From NCBI GenBank assembly GCA_947179485.1, contig OX359246.1, positions 74,427,508 through 74,491,507 of the forward strand: a stretch of DNA of 64,000 nt, written 5' to 3'. Source of the stretch: Allacma fusca (Eukaryota > Arthropoda > Collembola > Symphypleona > Sminthuridae). Positions 11,989 to 24,750 of this stretch are shown piece after piece (the first letter of the stretch is position 1; each line of letters begins with the position of its first letter). The position numbers and the translations under genes were made by a program. The notes under the pieces are model-generated. The model was not told where the DNA came from, did not search any database, and saw only the letters and a program-made list of their open reading frames with translations.

Positions 11989-13836
11989 TCACTCCAAAGG
12001 TTGTCCCTGCATTGATATGAATTGATTAGATACACATAATTACTAGTGCTGATGAGTTAAGGTGATTAAAATTAAATTTGCTATTCTTAAGGTTTGCATA
12101 CCATGGTTTTAGTAGCCGACCTTTGACGAGCCTTAATTCTGTCCATAGAATGCTGAAGCCAGGACATTATCGAATGTTTTATTTCTGCCTCCGACAATCT
12201 CGAGGTTGCATGTACTGATCGCACACAATCTAAACGTGAATTTCATATTACATTGGAACGAATCAATACATGAATTGTTAATAAGGAAACCATTTATTCT
12301 AGTCATTTTACATTCACCAACAATCTTAAAATGATTACTTTTATTAAATTATTAATTTAATGCGGCAAAATAATCTGACCGATAATTAACTCATAGACTT
12401 CAAGCTTGGCGAAAGACGTTTTCGTTGCGGTTCCATATAAGATAAACTTGTTGCAAACATCATCTGAAACAAGCTTTCTGAAAATATTGTTGATGACTTC
12501 CGTTGAGTCTTTACCCCCCACTCTTGAGAGATCCTGAATCTGCGAAAACAAGAAAACATGACCTCCAAAATAATACAGAACCATAAAACGCGTAATTATC
12601 TATAACCATTACTAGTTACCGCATTTCCCCTGACGGAAGCATCTAACCGAAGCTTTTCATCAAATTCTAAAAATTTCGACAACTCTTGAAACGGAAATCC
12701 GAAGTTAACTCTGGGCTTCATTAGAGACCCTGCGTCTGTACTTTCTTTTAAACGAAGTGCTTCTAAAGCAGCAAACATTGTGTCCTGGTGGAGCCGTAGC
12801 GAAGCAAAGTTCCTCGCACACATGGCCTTCAGTTCTGAAATCGTTTTTGGGGTCAAGTCAAAAATGCTCAAAAGTTTCAAAAAACTGCGTTCCAGTTACT
12901 TTACCCCTGATTTCTTGAAAAATATTCTGTTCGCTGTCAAATTGGAATGAGCTCTGAGTTCGAATAGAACTCTCGAAAGTAACATCTGGTTGTGCCCCAC
13001 TCGTGGATGCCGTTGCAACAGGATACGATGTCAAAGGGGGAATTGGAACTGATTTTGAATGACTCTGAGTAGTAACTTTTGGTACATGGGGTGCATGAGG
13101 CAAAACCGGTCCAAGCAAGAATTTAGTAGGAACCGATGTTGGTGAATCGTCATCACTCTCCAATATAGAACTGAGGAGTTTTAACAGACAATTTGGAAGA
13201 AACATTGAAACTGGATCCAGCTATGTCGTAATCCGAATAGTCTAGAAAATGCGGTATTTGTCCAACAGCCTCTTCATAAGTATCTACAAAAAAGCAACAT
13301 TGACATTATATCATTAAGGAATATGAAGTAATCTTACCGCAATTTTGAGTACAAATAACTGCCTGTATGTGATTTCAAAACAAATATTTGTATCTATTAA
13401 ACATTAAAAGCAAGAAGCTCGACATAAATCTGAGGGAAGCGAAAACTGTAGAAACTTTTGGGTATATAACTACATGAACTTAGTTCAGTGTGAATTGAGT
13501 GAAAAATTTGGCTTATAATTCCAAATGCTCGCAGACAATTTTGCTTGGACGTACATAAATCGATGAGTCATAACTAAACTGAAACTGGGTGATTATACTA
13601 CAAATTTACTTGAAAATTAACTTACCGAATTCGAAGTAAATTTGTATAGCAAACCTTTTCCATATTTTCTTGTTCGGTTGATTTTGACTCTTTGCAGCTG
13701 TATATATTTTTTCTAAACTTGATGACTTCGGCCAGTACGAATATTTTTTGCCCTCTTCTTCGACCATCCAAGTTCTGGGAATCACTTCAACCTTTGTAGT
13801 TTTCAAAAATAATGACATCAAGAATGGTTTTGTCAT
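11989..13836 (-). pseudogene. DUF4806-type accessory gene of transposon 2, at least one frameshift
   Basis: Reading down the minus strand: exon 13836-13626 (start region, VEVIPRTWM then a YWPKS block; GTAAGT donor); exon about 13283-12905 (begins DTYEEAV, acidic and Pro/Ser-rich, frame changes near 13150-13200); exon about 12880-12610 (FDLTPKTISELK, Leu-rich); exon about 12545-12407 (DLSRVGGKDSTEVINNIFRK, the DUF4806 signature with the invariant VGG); exon 12229-12102 (MSWLQHSMDRIKARQR); and a short last exon ending at TGA 11989-11991. DUF4806 proteins are commonly encoded in such elements; their molecular role is not established. The start abuts the end of tnp2. Confidence 0.65.
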
Positions 13837-15807
13837 GTTGACCCTGTATGAAGAAGAGGAAAAACTACCATTAAATTATTCTGCGTCGGTACAGCCACAC
13901 ATTTGTGAAAAACATAAGTCAGTTTCCAAGTTTTAATATCGCTCAACATTTTCACTGCGAAGATTCCAACAACACTTGACTCGCAAGGTGAAATATAAAA
14001 ACTTGCTGAATGTAGATATTGTTTTCCGATGATTATTAATTCATCCTCCAAATTTTTTGATATCGTGAGTACGCGGACAAAAGTTCCATCATGCAACAAG
14101 CATGTATTTTCCCCTGTTCGACATTATATTTCAAAGTTTTTGTAAGACAAAATTTTTGTATTGTTGCAATGGAACTTCACAGCTTTCCAAACCAAGCCAC
14201 TTTGTTTGAACTGGAATCGTCTTGCAAATATCGTGTTTCAAATTACTCTCCGATATTCTGCGTTGAACTTGTTGTAGCAAACAATTCGGTTTTTTCAATA
14301 TCTTTTTAATGATTCCCAGCTTATTTTCAAATCTGAAAGCCGAAAATTTACCCAAAATTCCGAAAGTTTCAGCATCGCAAATATGTACCAAGTTGTGGAC
14401 ATTGTAGGTCACATTTTCTTCGCCATATAAAATGTAGAATTTCTCGACAAAATATTTTAGTAAAGACCGGGAGTACGGTTAATGGTGGTTGATTTTAGTG
14501 GGACAACACAGGATTGACACAGCAACGTGTAAACACAAACAATGTTCATAAAAATCTTTTTTTACTACATTTTTTAAAGCAATGGGTCCTGTATAAAGTA
14601 AAAACGTTCTGAATTCTGTCGCCTTCCAGTGAACGATTTCTTTAAGTCCTCTTGGCTTCCGAGCAAAATCGTTACCAAAATAAACGGCTAATTCTTCCAA
14701 TCTTGTCGAAATTTGATCTTGCAGATTGACACATTTTAAAGTGTGATATGGGACCACGCAGCCCCAAATGCAAACGTTTTCGAACAACTCCTAAGCATAT
14801 TAAGTGCATGCAGTCTAAAGGTATACACTTAATTATGTCAATAGGAAGATTTTCAACTACAGACGTTCCTGTATGGTGAAGCGGGTCGTCCCGGGAGCGA
14901 AATAAAGTATCCGTTCTTCTCGCAGCAGTAACTCCTGCAAAACAACTTTTCTCCCCCAAATCCCATGTTCGTAACATTTGCTGCAACTGCGATACCCAGT
15001 ATGACTTTTAGTTTGTGCAATGAAAGATCTCGCAGGGGCGTCGCATATGAATGCTTCAAATTCAACACAAATGGTTGAGTCATTGAAGATTAATCCTGTC
15101 TCCAGGACCACTTTCAGTTCCTCAACCAGCATTTTTAAATAAACGTTGACATTTTCTGGTTTTGATTTACCTTCGTAAATTCCGACGGTTTCAACTGGCG
15201 AATCTAATGAACTTAAGTAAATTAAAATAGGCCAGAACTGTTCTTTGGAACTTTCTCTTGAACTATGAATTGGGAGTCCATCTATGCCGATTTGAATTCG
15301 AATTTTCTCCGAAATTTTTAGAAGATGTTTCAGGGAATTCCTTATTGCGTTTCCAAGGCCAAAGTGCACATACTTTCCTGGTGAGACCTCATATATTTCT
15401 GTTGACTTGGGTGTTTTTAACAACGTTCTTGAATCCTTGGGTAAATGACTGAAACATTCGTGACGTGATAAAATATGCAACAAGTCGGAAAGCGCTGACT
15501 GAGTGACATGGTGAAGAAGCGCCCATTGTATCAACCGATCTTTTAAGTCCTCCCTGTCTTCAACATCATTGTCACAATTATTGCTTGGTGTATCCTCTTC
15601 CAATACTTCATAATTAAATTCATCAGGGAAGTTTTCGATTGTTTCGAAGTTATCTGGATTAATTTCGATGTTATTACTATGATTCGGGTCGGTGGTTGGA
15701 AGCGGTGATTTAACTATTACAGCTTGAGCACTTATTAAATCCAAGTCGGCATTTGCTTTTATTAATCGCCTAGAATGTCGTTTACTATAATGCTTCGCTT
15801 TATGCAT
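13833..15807 (-). pseudogene. tnp2-type transposase of transposon 2, broken by several frameshifts
   Basis: The longest intact piece is 15807-14857. It has a basic His/Lys/Arg-rich start, an acidic linker, a DLLHIL...HLPKDSRTLL block, GIDGLPIHSS, a WPIL block, KPENVN, and CDAPARSF followed by HTGYRSCSKC. The continuation lies in other frames: LPIDIIKCIPLDCMHLICLG (within 14986-14672), ARKPRGLKEI and WKATEFRTFLLYTGP (within 14787-14479), FSAFRFENKLG (within 14412-14131) and a C-terminal domain (14099-13833). At least four frame changes separate them. The DG and DCMH aspartates are retained. The minus-strand order tnp2 then DUF4806 matches transposon 3. Confidence 0.75.
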
Positions 15808-17186
15808 TTTTAAATCACTGGTTTAATATGATTATTTATGATTTTACTACATATGAATTACTTTACAATCACCTACCTTTTAAATGACGAATAGGAAAAT
15901 TTGTAGTGGAATTATTTGATCTCACTTGGAGGGAGCTGAAAAAAGCAAGCTTAAGATCACCATAAGATGGAACGAAAAGCAATGCAGTGCCGTTAAAATG
16001 TAACTGACTGACCATGTTAAGCGGCGCATGCGCCACATGTTGAAATTATGAGAAATCTGCGAAGGGGCTCACTAATACTGCTTTCAATACAATTATACCG
16101 AGCTATCTAAGATATGCTTCATTTTAATGAAGTGCTTTAGAGCTCATTCGCAAATTCTTAACTAAAACGAATTCGTCAGGAAATCGTTTTGATATTATAT
16201 TTAATGTATTCGTAATTTCCACTAAATTCGAAACATTAATGATATCAGAAAGAATCCGTGTGCTGGCTGGGATAGTAAATAAATGTTTTCAAAGTGTACG
16301 CATAAAAAAAAGATGAAATTGTGTTTATGGCGGAAATATTAAATGCCGTAGCGTTAAAAATTCAGAAACATGCCGCACATGAGCCTGGTTAAAGTTATCT
16401 AGTCAAAATAGAATTAATATTGTAAGATGATTATAATTAGATATTGCAATCCAAAATGTATTCTTCTAGCGTAGTAAACAATAAGTCAAAGTCTGGTGGT
16501 AACAACAATTATCAAAATTTGTGTAGACTATGGAAGGAAGCCTGTCCTGGGATTACATGTTCATAAGTGTTTTATTCGTTCATTTTCATCTTTATTCTTT
16601 TAAATACAGCTTTTAAAAGGCTCACTCAGTACTACGTTTTTAGAACAACTGTGCGGTTAATACGTTGCTCAGTTTTGGAATCAAAACAAAGAAAATTCGT
16701 CCGCGATGGTGCTTCAAATAATGGAACTAAAGCTTCAAATAAAGAATAAAAAATCCAATCAAAGTAGCTTTCATCAAACACTATGTAAAGGAATCGCAAA
16801 AACTGACACAAAAAAATTACAGCTCGGTATCGGTTATACTAGAGTCTCCTGGTACCGAATCCTTCAATGTCAGAGTCTACATCGTCAGCCACTTCAGAAT
16901 CAATGACCGTCAAGTGAGGGTCAATGCCTACAGAGTTAGAGTCTCCACGGTCAGAGCGTTCAAGGCCACAGTCTACAAGATAATAATCGTGATGTTTTAT
17001 TAAGATCAAGAATGAAGCGGAAGCAAGTTCTTCAAAAATTAAATGAGTATATTCCAGATGCATCAGAAATATTCCAGTGTTCTTCAGAAAAGGGTTGAAA
17101 ACGTTTGGAGGTAAAACAAACAGGGTTAACTAAAGCTATTCTAAATATACTTTCACGAAATTGTAGTGCGGACGACAGCAGAAGGT
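15808..17186. other. No gene seen
   Basis: The first part (to 16271) is the 5' subterminal region of transposon 2. Bases 16272-17186 are AT-rich single-copy-looking DNA with short fortuitous frames and no recognised domain. Confidence 0.4.
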
Positions 17187-17555
17187 AGGGATGCCAATGG
17201 TCTGGTCCGGACCATTAATAATGGTCCGTTATTGGTCTGGTTCGGTCTGGTCTAACACTTGGACTAGACCAGATACAATTAGTCCAGCTTCCGGACCAGA
17301 CCAGACCAGACCACAGGACCATGGTCCCAAAAGTACGCAAAATAAAAATTTATGAGTTAACAAAATCCTGTGGAACAAATTAAAAATGTAATTTCTGAGG
17401 ATAAAAAAATTTGACTGGATAAAATGTGATTATTAAATTGCTCTGAATGGTTATCTGGACCATGGTCCGAACCATGGTCCGGACCATGGTCCGAACCATG
17501 GTCTTTGGTCTGGCCTGTTCCGAATGACTGGATCTGACCATTGGTCTGGTCCGAA
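17187..17555 (+). repeat. GGTCTGGTCC-word element (hAT-like, one terminus recognisable)
   Basis: It starts TAGGGATGCCAATGGTCTGG, a typical hAT-like terminus, followed by palindromic GGTCC/GGACC words, a core GTCCCAAAAGTACGCAAAAT, then CCATGGTCC repeats. The inverted copy at 35576-35925 aligns along the whole length including the core. The far terminus is not recognisable in either copy and no 8-bp duplication is visible. Confidence 0.65.
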
Positions 17556-17883
17556 ACTTAAAGACGGCATAACCAATGTATGACTTACAAGCCATTTGTT
17601 TGGTTAATTTATTATTATTTTATGCTTCGTTTTGTACATTGGAGATCTCACAATTTAAAATCACGGCCAGTAGCTACTAATGTATTTACTGTTCTATTTA
17701 ATTAAGTTATTAAGTCGAAAAATATCTTGAGATATTTTGTGAGGGAGATTGTAATTTATATTTTTTTAAAATGAAAACATTCCCCTCTGCCTTTTTATTT
17801 ATATGATACAACAGATAGTACATTAGTTCATTTATATAGCATCGAATGTTCCCATAAAACGAAATAATAAACCTCGATCCATA

Positions 17884-19576
17884 TTATCCTAACGTTTGTG
17901 TTTCATGCAGATACGAATCACCAGTGCGGCTAACCCTTCTCTCAATTACGTCTGGACGCATCTTTTGGAGGTCATAGGCCCAGCCAATCCAGGCAAAGAA
18001 ATCTATGAGTGCCGCCGACGGGTTCCATCTGTACACTCCAATCTCCGATGATTTGTAATCGCGAGGGAAAGCGTGATGATAGTTGCGCCATCCTTCTACT
18101 AATGTTAAAATGGTAGCGAATCTGTTGTTTCGGGCAGACATATTTCTAAAATGGGTTACAAAATATTAATTTTACTGATTGTTTAAATAGTATCCCAACG
18201 AAATGTCGCACAATATTTCGACCACTTGCGCAATACATTATTTACTGAAGGAACGGAACCGTTAAATTTTCTTGCTTATCGTAGGGACGGCTGCCCCACA
18301 TGTGAGCCACACTGTTAACTAGGAATGTTCGGTGTGAACTGTAAATGTATTTTAGACAGGCTGCGACGTAGAAAGCGTTAAAAACAGTTTCCCCAATAAA
18401 GTAGACGGATATGAGTACAGGAATGATTACGATCAAAGGCAGGAAACAGTATTTCATGTAGTATCTATTATAAAATTTGAAAATTAAATCCATTTAGTTA
18501 TCTCTCCGTCGTTTTAAAATGCGTAAATCATATTAGGCATATTACAGTGTTTGAGAAAACCTCACAACGAAGTAGCACGGTTTATATAACTATTGAGACA
18601 AAGTGGTCGGACTGGATAAAACACTCGATGGCAATCTGATATTGCCCAATAGATACGGGTATCAATATGAACAATATTTGTACCCGCGCATTTTAGAACC
18701 AAATATTAGTAGACTCGGCTCAACATTTTGATATGCACATGTAGCTATGATGTAACGAAATAATTTATTCATAACTTACTTTCTGTTCCACATCACAATC
18801 GGGTCGTTCTTCAAATCTGACATGTCCAACTTTGCTATATAAGGAATTAATTTAGATTGCTCATATGTAAGGAGCCATCCTATATGGGAGTAAAACAACC
18901 CCCGGGATGTGTCATGAGGGTCGCCTTCGGTGTCCACAAATTTATGATGCAAACGATGCCACATAACGCACCGATAAATACAATCCTGAATTATTTGAAA
19001 CAAACGTCATATTAAAACACATATTTTTTATTTATACTTCCCAATATAAGTACACCTGACCGCAAACAAACAAAATTTGTGTCGAGTTTGTGTTTACCTG
19101 TCCAGCCAGTGAGAAAAGGAACGCCAGGAGTATTTTCAACGGCGTTCGTGCTTTAAATGATTTATGAGCCCATAGTCTGTGTGCCCCGATTGTAGTGCCG
19201 AAAATTCCTAAATCCGATAATGCAATTCCTGTAAAACGTAAAATTACAAATTGTAAAAAAAAATTGCTTTTAAAATTAAAAACGGATCTTAATATTATTT
19301 TAAATCAAACCAAGCATTATTCGAGTGACGCAGAAACAACAACTTTTCTAAAATTACTGTGGCAGGATTCACAGTGCCTCTAAAAATGTTCACTAGCCCA
19401 ATAACTCCAAAGATGTGAGATATTGAATGTGTCACAATGCTTAGCATCATGTACTTGTTAAAGGAACTGCTTACATTAATTTTGGAAACATTGGAATATA
19501 AATTCTGATGCTTTTCTGTATAAAGCCTCGCAAGTATGTGTTGGTGTTCAACATTTTTTTCGGTTTTTACATCCAT
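17884..19576 (-). CDS. Membrane acyl-CoA Delta9-type fatty-acid desaturase, 5 exons, altered third His box
   Basis: Exons 19576-19330, 19228-19098, 18985-18780, 18464-18276 and 18145-17884 sum to 1035 nt, 344 aa, in matching phase; this is the usual size for insect/arthropod desaturases. These ER enzymes use a di-iron centre held by three His boxes. Box I GAHRLWAHKSF and box II WHRLHHKF are intact. Box III reads EGWRNYHHAF, with Arg (CGC) where HNYHH is expected. Hydrophobic segments lie in exons 1, 2 and 4, and the RPYDK and FFAWIGWAYD signatures are present. Intron 4 uses a GC donor (GCAAGA). The exon 1 donor (C|GTCACT) is weak and chosen by phase. The start ATG at 19576 is the first in the exon; a 5' UTR exon upstream is likely. 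Activity is doubtful. Confidence 0.85.
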
Positions 19577-19587
19577 GAGAAAAACCT

Positions 19588-21542
19588 GAAATATCGACAC
19601 GATTTCATGTTATTCCAGAAAGTTGTTTGGAAAATTCTGAGACCAATATGCAGAATAATATAGCAGTTATTCGAGGCTGCTGGATTAACTGAGGAGGTAA
19701 ATTAGGAACTAGCAAATATATACACTGTGGCATGGGAAATACTTCAGTCAATTATGCATTCCAACTGAAATAGAACGAGATAGCTCACATAACAATCCAC
19801 GTTGCTTGTCCATCGGACTTCGTTTGATACATTTTTTCATGCGTTGCATATCACGACTCCGTGATGAACCAAGAACTCACATTAAACATACATCGATTAA
19901 CTGCATAAACACTATCAATTTGTTTCCCCAACAAAGTACAGTGATTTTACACATATTGGTTCCCTCTTAGATGGCATTCCCCTTTAACTAGCATCAAAAC
20001 AAAACCTTATTGTCAAACAAGCCTCGGAGTACTCAGTGGAAGTAATTTTTCGTTTCATAATCTGAAGATCGGTTTCTGGAAAGACTATATTTCTGATGAT
20101 GTTTTGGTAAGTGTACAGGCTATAAAAATGTAGATTTCTTCGCAAGTAGAAAACAGTTCCGACTAATCGGTGTGGAATGGTGTCCTTGCAGTAGAAACCG
20201 TTGCTACTACTAACATTACTAATTGAGGCAATCTAAAGTTACTGAATATTCTAAACTCAATTATGCTTAGCACACCTCATAAGTTTACGTATTCTGAACA
20301 AAATCAACTATTTTATAAATACATTTAGTTAGTTAATATGCCTAAACAATTGTAGTGTATATCCATTAATAACATACAGCGGCATCTCTATATAATTTCC
20401 GCAATTTGCCACTCCCTTGGAAACCACTGTACACGAAATTCACTGTACTCATAACGGGTAGATATTTACAAACCTTTGTCAACTCTTTTGTATTCGGATA
20501 CTCTACGACCAGCACAAAAATTGTCTGAATGGAAATTCGCCATGGAACACAGTATGTTCCAGAGATACTAATAATGATATGGAGATTGAGCTATATCGAT
20601 TACTAGGTATCTTGGATACATGAGGATGCGGTTTATTTGTATTCTGATTTATTATATTAAAAAAGCGTTAATAATATCCCCGTCGACCTCAGAGTTCTGC
20701 ATACAATGCCGAGTATCAAAAATTAAAGCAAATGTTAGAAAATATATAAACTGTCTAGAGAAATATATGCAAATATTCATTGACATATTAAATTGCTTAC
20801 AGGGTATCTTACATACTGCATTTATCACACTGGATTACTCTTAAATGAAACAATGCAAGATCCGTTGTTTCAATTAGAGAAATTGTGAATTAAAATTTGT
20901 TTATATTCGATTCTTCATTTTAACGCAATCCAACGTATATTTTTCAAAAATGTATTTTAACACAATCATTCAAACGTTTTAGGGGATAGACATCATTCTT
21001 ACAGCATTTGGCCAATGCAAAAAGTTGGCTGCTGCTGCATCAAAAACGTGGCAAAATTTTAATCAGGTCAACTAGTTTTCCTCTGTTGCCAATTATCAGA
21101 AGCAATGCAAAACCAATTCCATATCAACGCACCAGAAGTTGAAAAATGTATGAATATATACTATTAAAATGCAGGGCAATATTAGTCAAAGAAGGCTTGT
21201 TCAATGGCGTCATTCATGAATGTCGATACAGTACAATAAAACTGCCGGCAATCATATTGAAGCCAAATGTATATACAACCGTCAGTTTCTAGTAGCAGGA
21301 TTCCTTTTGGAATTTCCCTGTACAAAATCTAAAAAACACCAGCTCCTGTAAGAATAAACGTTCAATGCCGACTCGACAATGCTCCTTAACTTTCCAGAAA
21401 GTACATGCCCAACGAGCCACGTACAGGAAATTTGTTGTTTAAACTGGTTGTAATTCAACGATGTACTTGATAAATAATGCATTTTCAAATAAAAACTTTT
21501 AATTGATATTTAAAACTTTTCACAACCTTATTACACGTGTTA
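19588..21542. other. No gene seen (upstream of the desaturase)
   Basis: AT-rich DNA with no long frame, recognisable domain or repeat. The promoter and 5' UTR of the minus-strand desaturase should lie here, but no specific element could be fixed. Confidence 0.4.
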
Positions 21543-21830
21543 AGGGATCAGATTTTTGTAAATCTCCCTGGCAGTCCTTTCTAAATTTTCCCGCTGAATA
21601 TTAGCTCTCTTCTAAGAGGTCCTCCGCAATTTCAATAATCGCTACCACATTGGGCCAATCAATGTAGAAATTCATGTTTAAATAACAAATTACAATAAAA
21701 CGGAAACTAAAGATTTCAGAATTTCTGCCAATCAAAATTCTTTTCCCATTGAGATTTTCCCTGCCGAAAATATTTTTGCCCTGGAACGAATCATGATTCC
21801 TTTAAACATCCTACCTCTACACAAGTAAAT
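21543..21830. repeat. Fragment of the GGGRTCAGATTTTTGT repeat family
   Basis: The start AAGGGATCAGATTTTTGTAA resembles the ends at 53363 and 32111, and is followed by CTCCCTGG and CTG-flanked TTTCCC blocks also seen in the 53-kb copy. The right end is not defined. Confidence 0.4.
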
Positions 21831-22492
21831 TATTCAATTTTAAATATTTCATGGTAGTTTGGATAGTTTCCGATCATTTCTGATTATTTGATATTTCAAT
21901 ATTTCGCGATTATATGTTTAAACACAAATCCAAAAATCCGTATAAACCTAGATCATTTCGCGGACCTGTAATACAAATTGAAACACAAACTAAACAACTA
22001 CAAGCAATCGTAAATCTTCAGCAAGCAGAAATTGAAACAATACAAAGAAGCGAGCTCAATAATATTCATAATCAAAGGATGGTCATTGTCAGTGGATAGA
22101 ACTAACCGCCATAAACTATCCGTAATTCTAATCAAAGGAATCATAAGTATGTAAACAATTATCTAGTATAACAAATACCAGACGATGTTCTCTCAATATA
22201 ATATTCAAATAAACTTATAGGCACTTAGGGGCTAATAGGTCTGGTGTGAAATCATTAATGATTGTGAACCGATGTTGGAATTCAAACAACCAAATGTGTT
22301 TCTAAACAGATCTTTCGAGGAAAAACAGGAATAAATCAAAAACGTCAAGACCCCGGAATTATACCACGTTTAACAAGTTTACAATTCAGGTAGTTAATGA
22401 AGTTCGCTGACTATAAAAAATTGTTTTCACACGAGTGATAAGGAACATGACTATGCTAAAATAGGACTTTGGATCATGCTCAGCGACCATTT
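21831..22492. other. No gene seen
   Basis: A 61-codon frame at 21914-22099 is Gln/Thr-rich but has no recognised motif and no splice context; it is left unannotated. Confidence 0.35.
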
Positions 22493-22778
22493 ATAGGCTA
22501 AGGAAAAGCGGATGTGTCAGCATCAGTTTTTGAAATGTTCACAGGGTAAGTAATCTAACCAATCTATCAACTGAGTAGAGAGAGAAAATAAGCAATTAGT
22601 ACATTATGAGTTTAACTGAATCGTGGGTAGAATCTAAACTTCGAACGTTAGGTTACAAGTTTGGAAAGCACAACAATGTACATAATCATGTTGCCAAAAG
22701 TTATATAAGAGGTAGAAAACCTTGTATGGCTGCAATAAATAAAATCGAGGTCAACTGCTTATAACTTGCATAATCAAA
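22493..22778 (+). repeat. Direct repeat, copy 1 (LTR-like, about 285 bp)
   Basis: It is almost identical (about five substitutions and one indel) to 24034-24320, in the same orientation, 1.26 kb apart. It contains a TATA-like TTATATAAGAGG at about 22701 and an AATAAATAAA signal at about 22734, the order expected in a long terminal repeat read on the plus strand. No primer-binding site, polypurine tract or 5-bp duplication was found, so the LTR reading is tentative. Confidence 0.55.
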
Positions 22779-24033
22779 ACAAATTGTATGTTCATGAAGC
22801 TACATTGTAGAATAACATTAAAATAATTAGTTACTGGAAAAATATATTTCCCAACTGACAAAATATACTCACTCTGAATTGAGTAATTGGTTGAAGCAAA
22901 TAAAAAGTCTTCATAACATATATTTTATTTTTTTGGGGATATTTCAAAAATAGAACAGGTAGTTTTGGATTTAAGTGAAAAATTACTCGATATGCAAACT
23001 TACTGCACTGAAGGGTTTCAAGGGACGAGGTAATTTGTTACGAAGACCTGTAGCTACTATCAATTTGTGAAAAGGATGGTCTGGCCATTCTAATATTTAG
23101 TGCGTGTGGAGATAATTGCCAGATGTTACGCATTTTTATTTCGGCACATTCGAAAGTGATGTGTTTGGAGTGTTATTAGCCGCTTCAGGGAATATAAAAA
23201 CAAGTATTCATGTAAGTAATGCGTAATTATTGATCACATTAAAACTGACTGAAAACTACAGGCGATGGCACGGGTAAATGTTTCAGTGTTTTGTATGCGT
23301 ATAGAAATACGATGATACGGACAATCCTAATCCTTAAATATGATGTATTAAGGACAATACACGATTACAAAAATATTATATTTTAAACGTAATTTCCAAA
23401 GTACGGAGAACACCGTGTGCGAGTAGAATATGTGGGATCCCCAGAGTTAAGCATACGATTCTGTGTTTGTTGGGTAAATGAGAGTGGACCATTTTTTCCA
23501 GAATATTGCCTTTTTCTGTACGTTTAAATAGCGGGAAAATTTGGCATGAGAATAGGTTCCAATCAAGTAAGGGGTCATCGTAAATAGATTCTACCAAAAG
23601 AGATAAAATATATCTAGAGGTGTTGAGCTTGAGAAGGCTCACAGAATGTCGAGGTAAATATGCACAAATTTCGCAAAGATAATGAAATATTAATGTTTTT
23701 ATTAGAATGAACTCAACAATATACACATGCGCTAGTAGATATTAATCAATATAAATTGCTTAAGCTCTCCACTCAATTTTAACTAAAATTATTTATTTGG
23801 AATTAATGTAATTAGGATTTCTGCATTTTCGCTGGGTACATGCAACGCCTAATAAATATAGTACTAAGTAAGCATTTAATTACTTCCAACACGCTAACAT
23901 CAATTCAAGTTACTTGAGAGTTTTTATTGAATACACATTGAATTATTTAAATACTTAGTCTAGTACATAATACATAATTTAGAATTTAGAATTGTAATTA
24001 TTGAGTAACGGGTATCGTGGTCAACGTCAATTC
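22779..24033. other. Interval between the two direct repeats
   Basis: No gag/pol-like protein is encoded. The longest frame is 116 codons on the minus strand at 23376-23726, hydrophobic at its start and without a recognised motif. If the flanking repeats are LTRs, this would be the interior of a small non-autonomous element. Confidence 0.35.
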
Positions 24034-24320
24034 ATAGGCTAAGGAAAAGCGGATGTGTCAGCATCAGTTTTTGAAATGTTCACAGGGTAAGTAATCTAAC
24101 CAATCTATCAACTGAGTAGAGAGAGAAAATAAGCAATTAGTACATTATGAGTTTAACTGAATCGTGGGTAGAATCTAAACTTCGAACGTTAGGTTACAAG
24201 TTTGGAAAGCACAACGATGTACATAATCATGTTGTCAAAAGTTACATAAGAGGTAGAAAACCTTGTATGGCTACAATAAATAAAATCGAGGTCAACTGCT
24301 TATAACTTGCATAAATCAAA
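24034..24320 (+). repeat. Direct repeat, copy 2 (LTR-like)
   Basis: Partner of 22493-22778, sharing everything from ATAGGCTAAGGAAAAGCGG to TTATAACTTGCAT. The high identity implies a recent duplication or insertion compared with the surrounding decayed repeats. Confidence 0.55.
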
Positions 24321-24750
24321 TTATAATAAAGTCCGATTCCTTTCATCTCAGATGATTTCAACTCACAAGTAAACATTTTTTGGTGCCCACTCCAAATTTT
24401 CGAAATTCCACCAAATTTAGTTTGCTCATACCATGAGTACAACCTTTAAGTCTAACCTGCCAGCTGAAACATCCTTCGTAGTTTTTTTAAAAAATTTGGC
24501 GTGAAGCCAATTTGTCTCGAAATTCAAAACTGCAAAATTTAAATGGCATTTAACATAGGAAATTTTAAAAGATTCACTTACCCCGACCTTCAAAAAGTTG
24601 ATGTTTTTAGCCAAAATGTTTTTCGTACCGTAGTACTCTAATATTTTTCTGCCAACAATATAATCAGCTAAATGCGTATATTAAAGACATTACGGTTAGG
24701 AATTGACCATTGTAGGGTTATTAATAACCAATGCTGCAATTAGTTGGCCA

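Larger units (their letters stand above)
11571..16271. mobile_element. EnSpm/CACTA-like DNA transposon 2 (decayed, tnp2 + DUF4806)
   Basis: The ends are inverted repeats: CCCAGCCAGTATACGGAT at 11571-11588, and the inverse of CCCAGCCAGCACACGGAT at 16254-16271. The interior carries a broken tnp2 gene and a downstream DUF4806-type gene on the minus strand. The first bases CCCA match the ends of element 3. The flanks (AA left, AT right) do not form a convincing target duplication. Confidence 0.7.

Noticed and set aside
22779..24033. Retroviral-type gag/pol between the direct repeats
   Set aside because: No reverse transcriptase, protease, integrase or zinc-knuckle motif is present in any frame.
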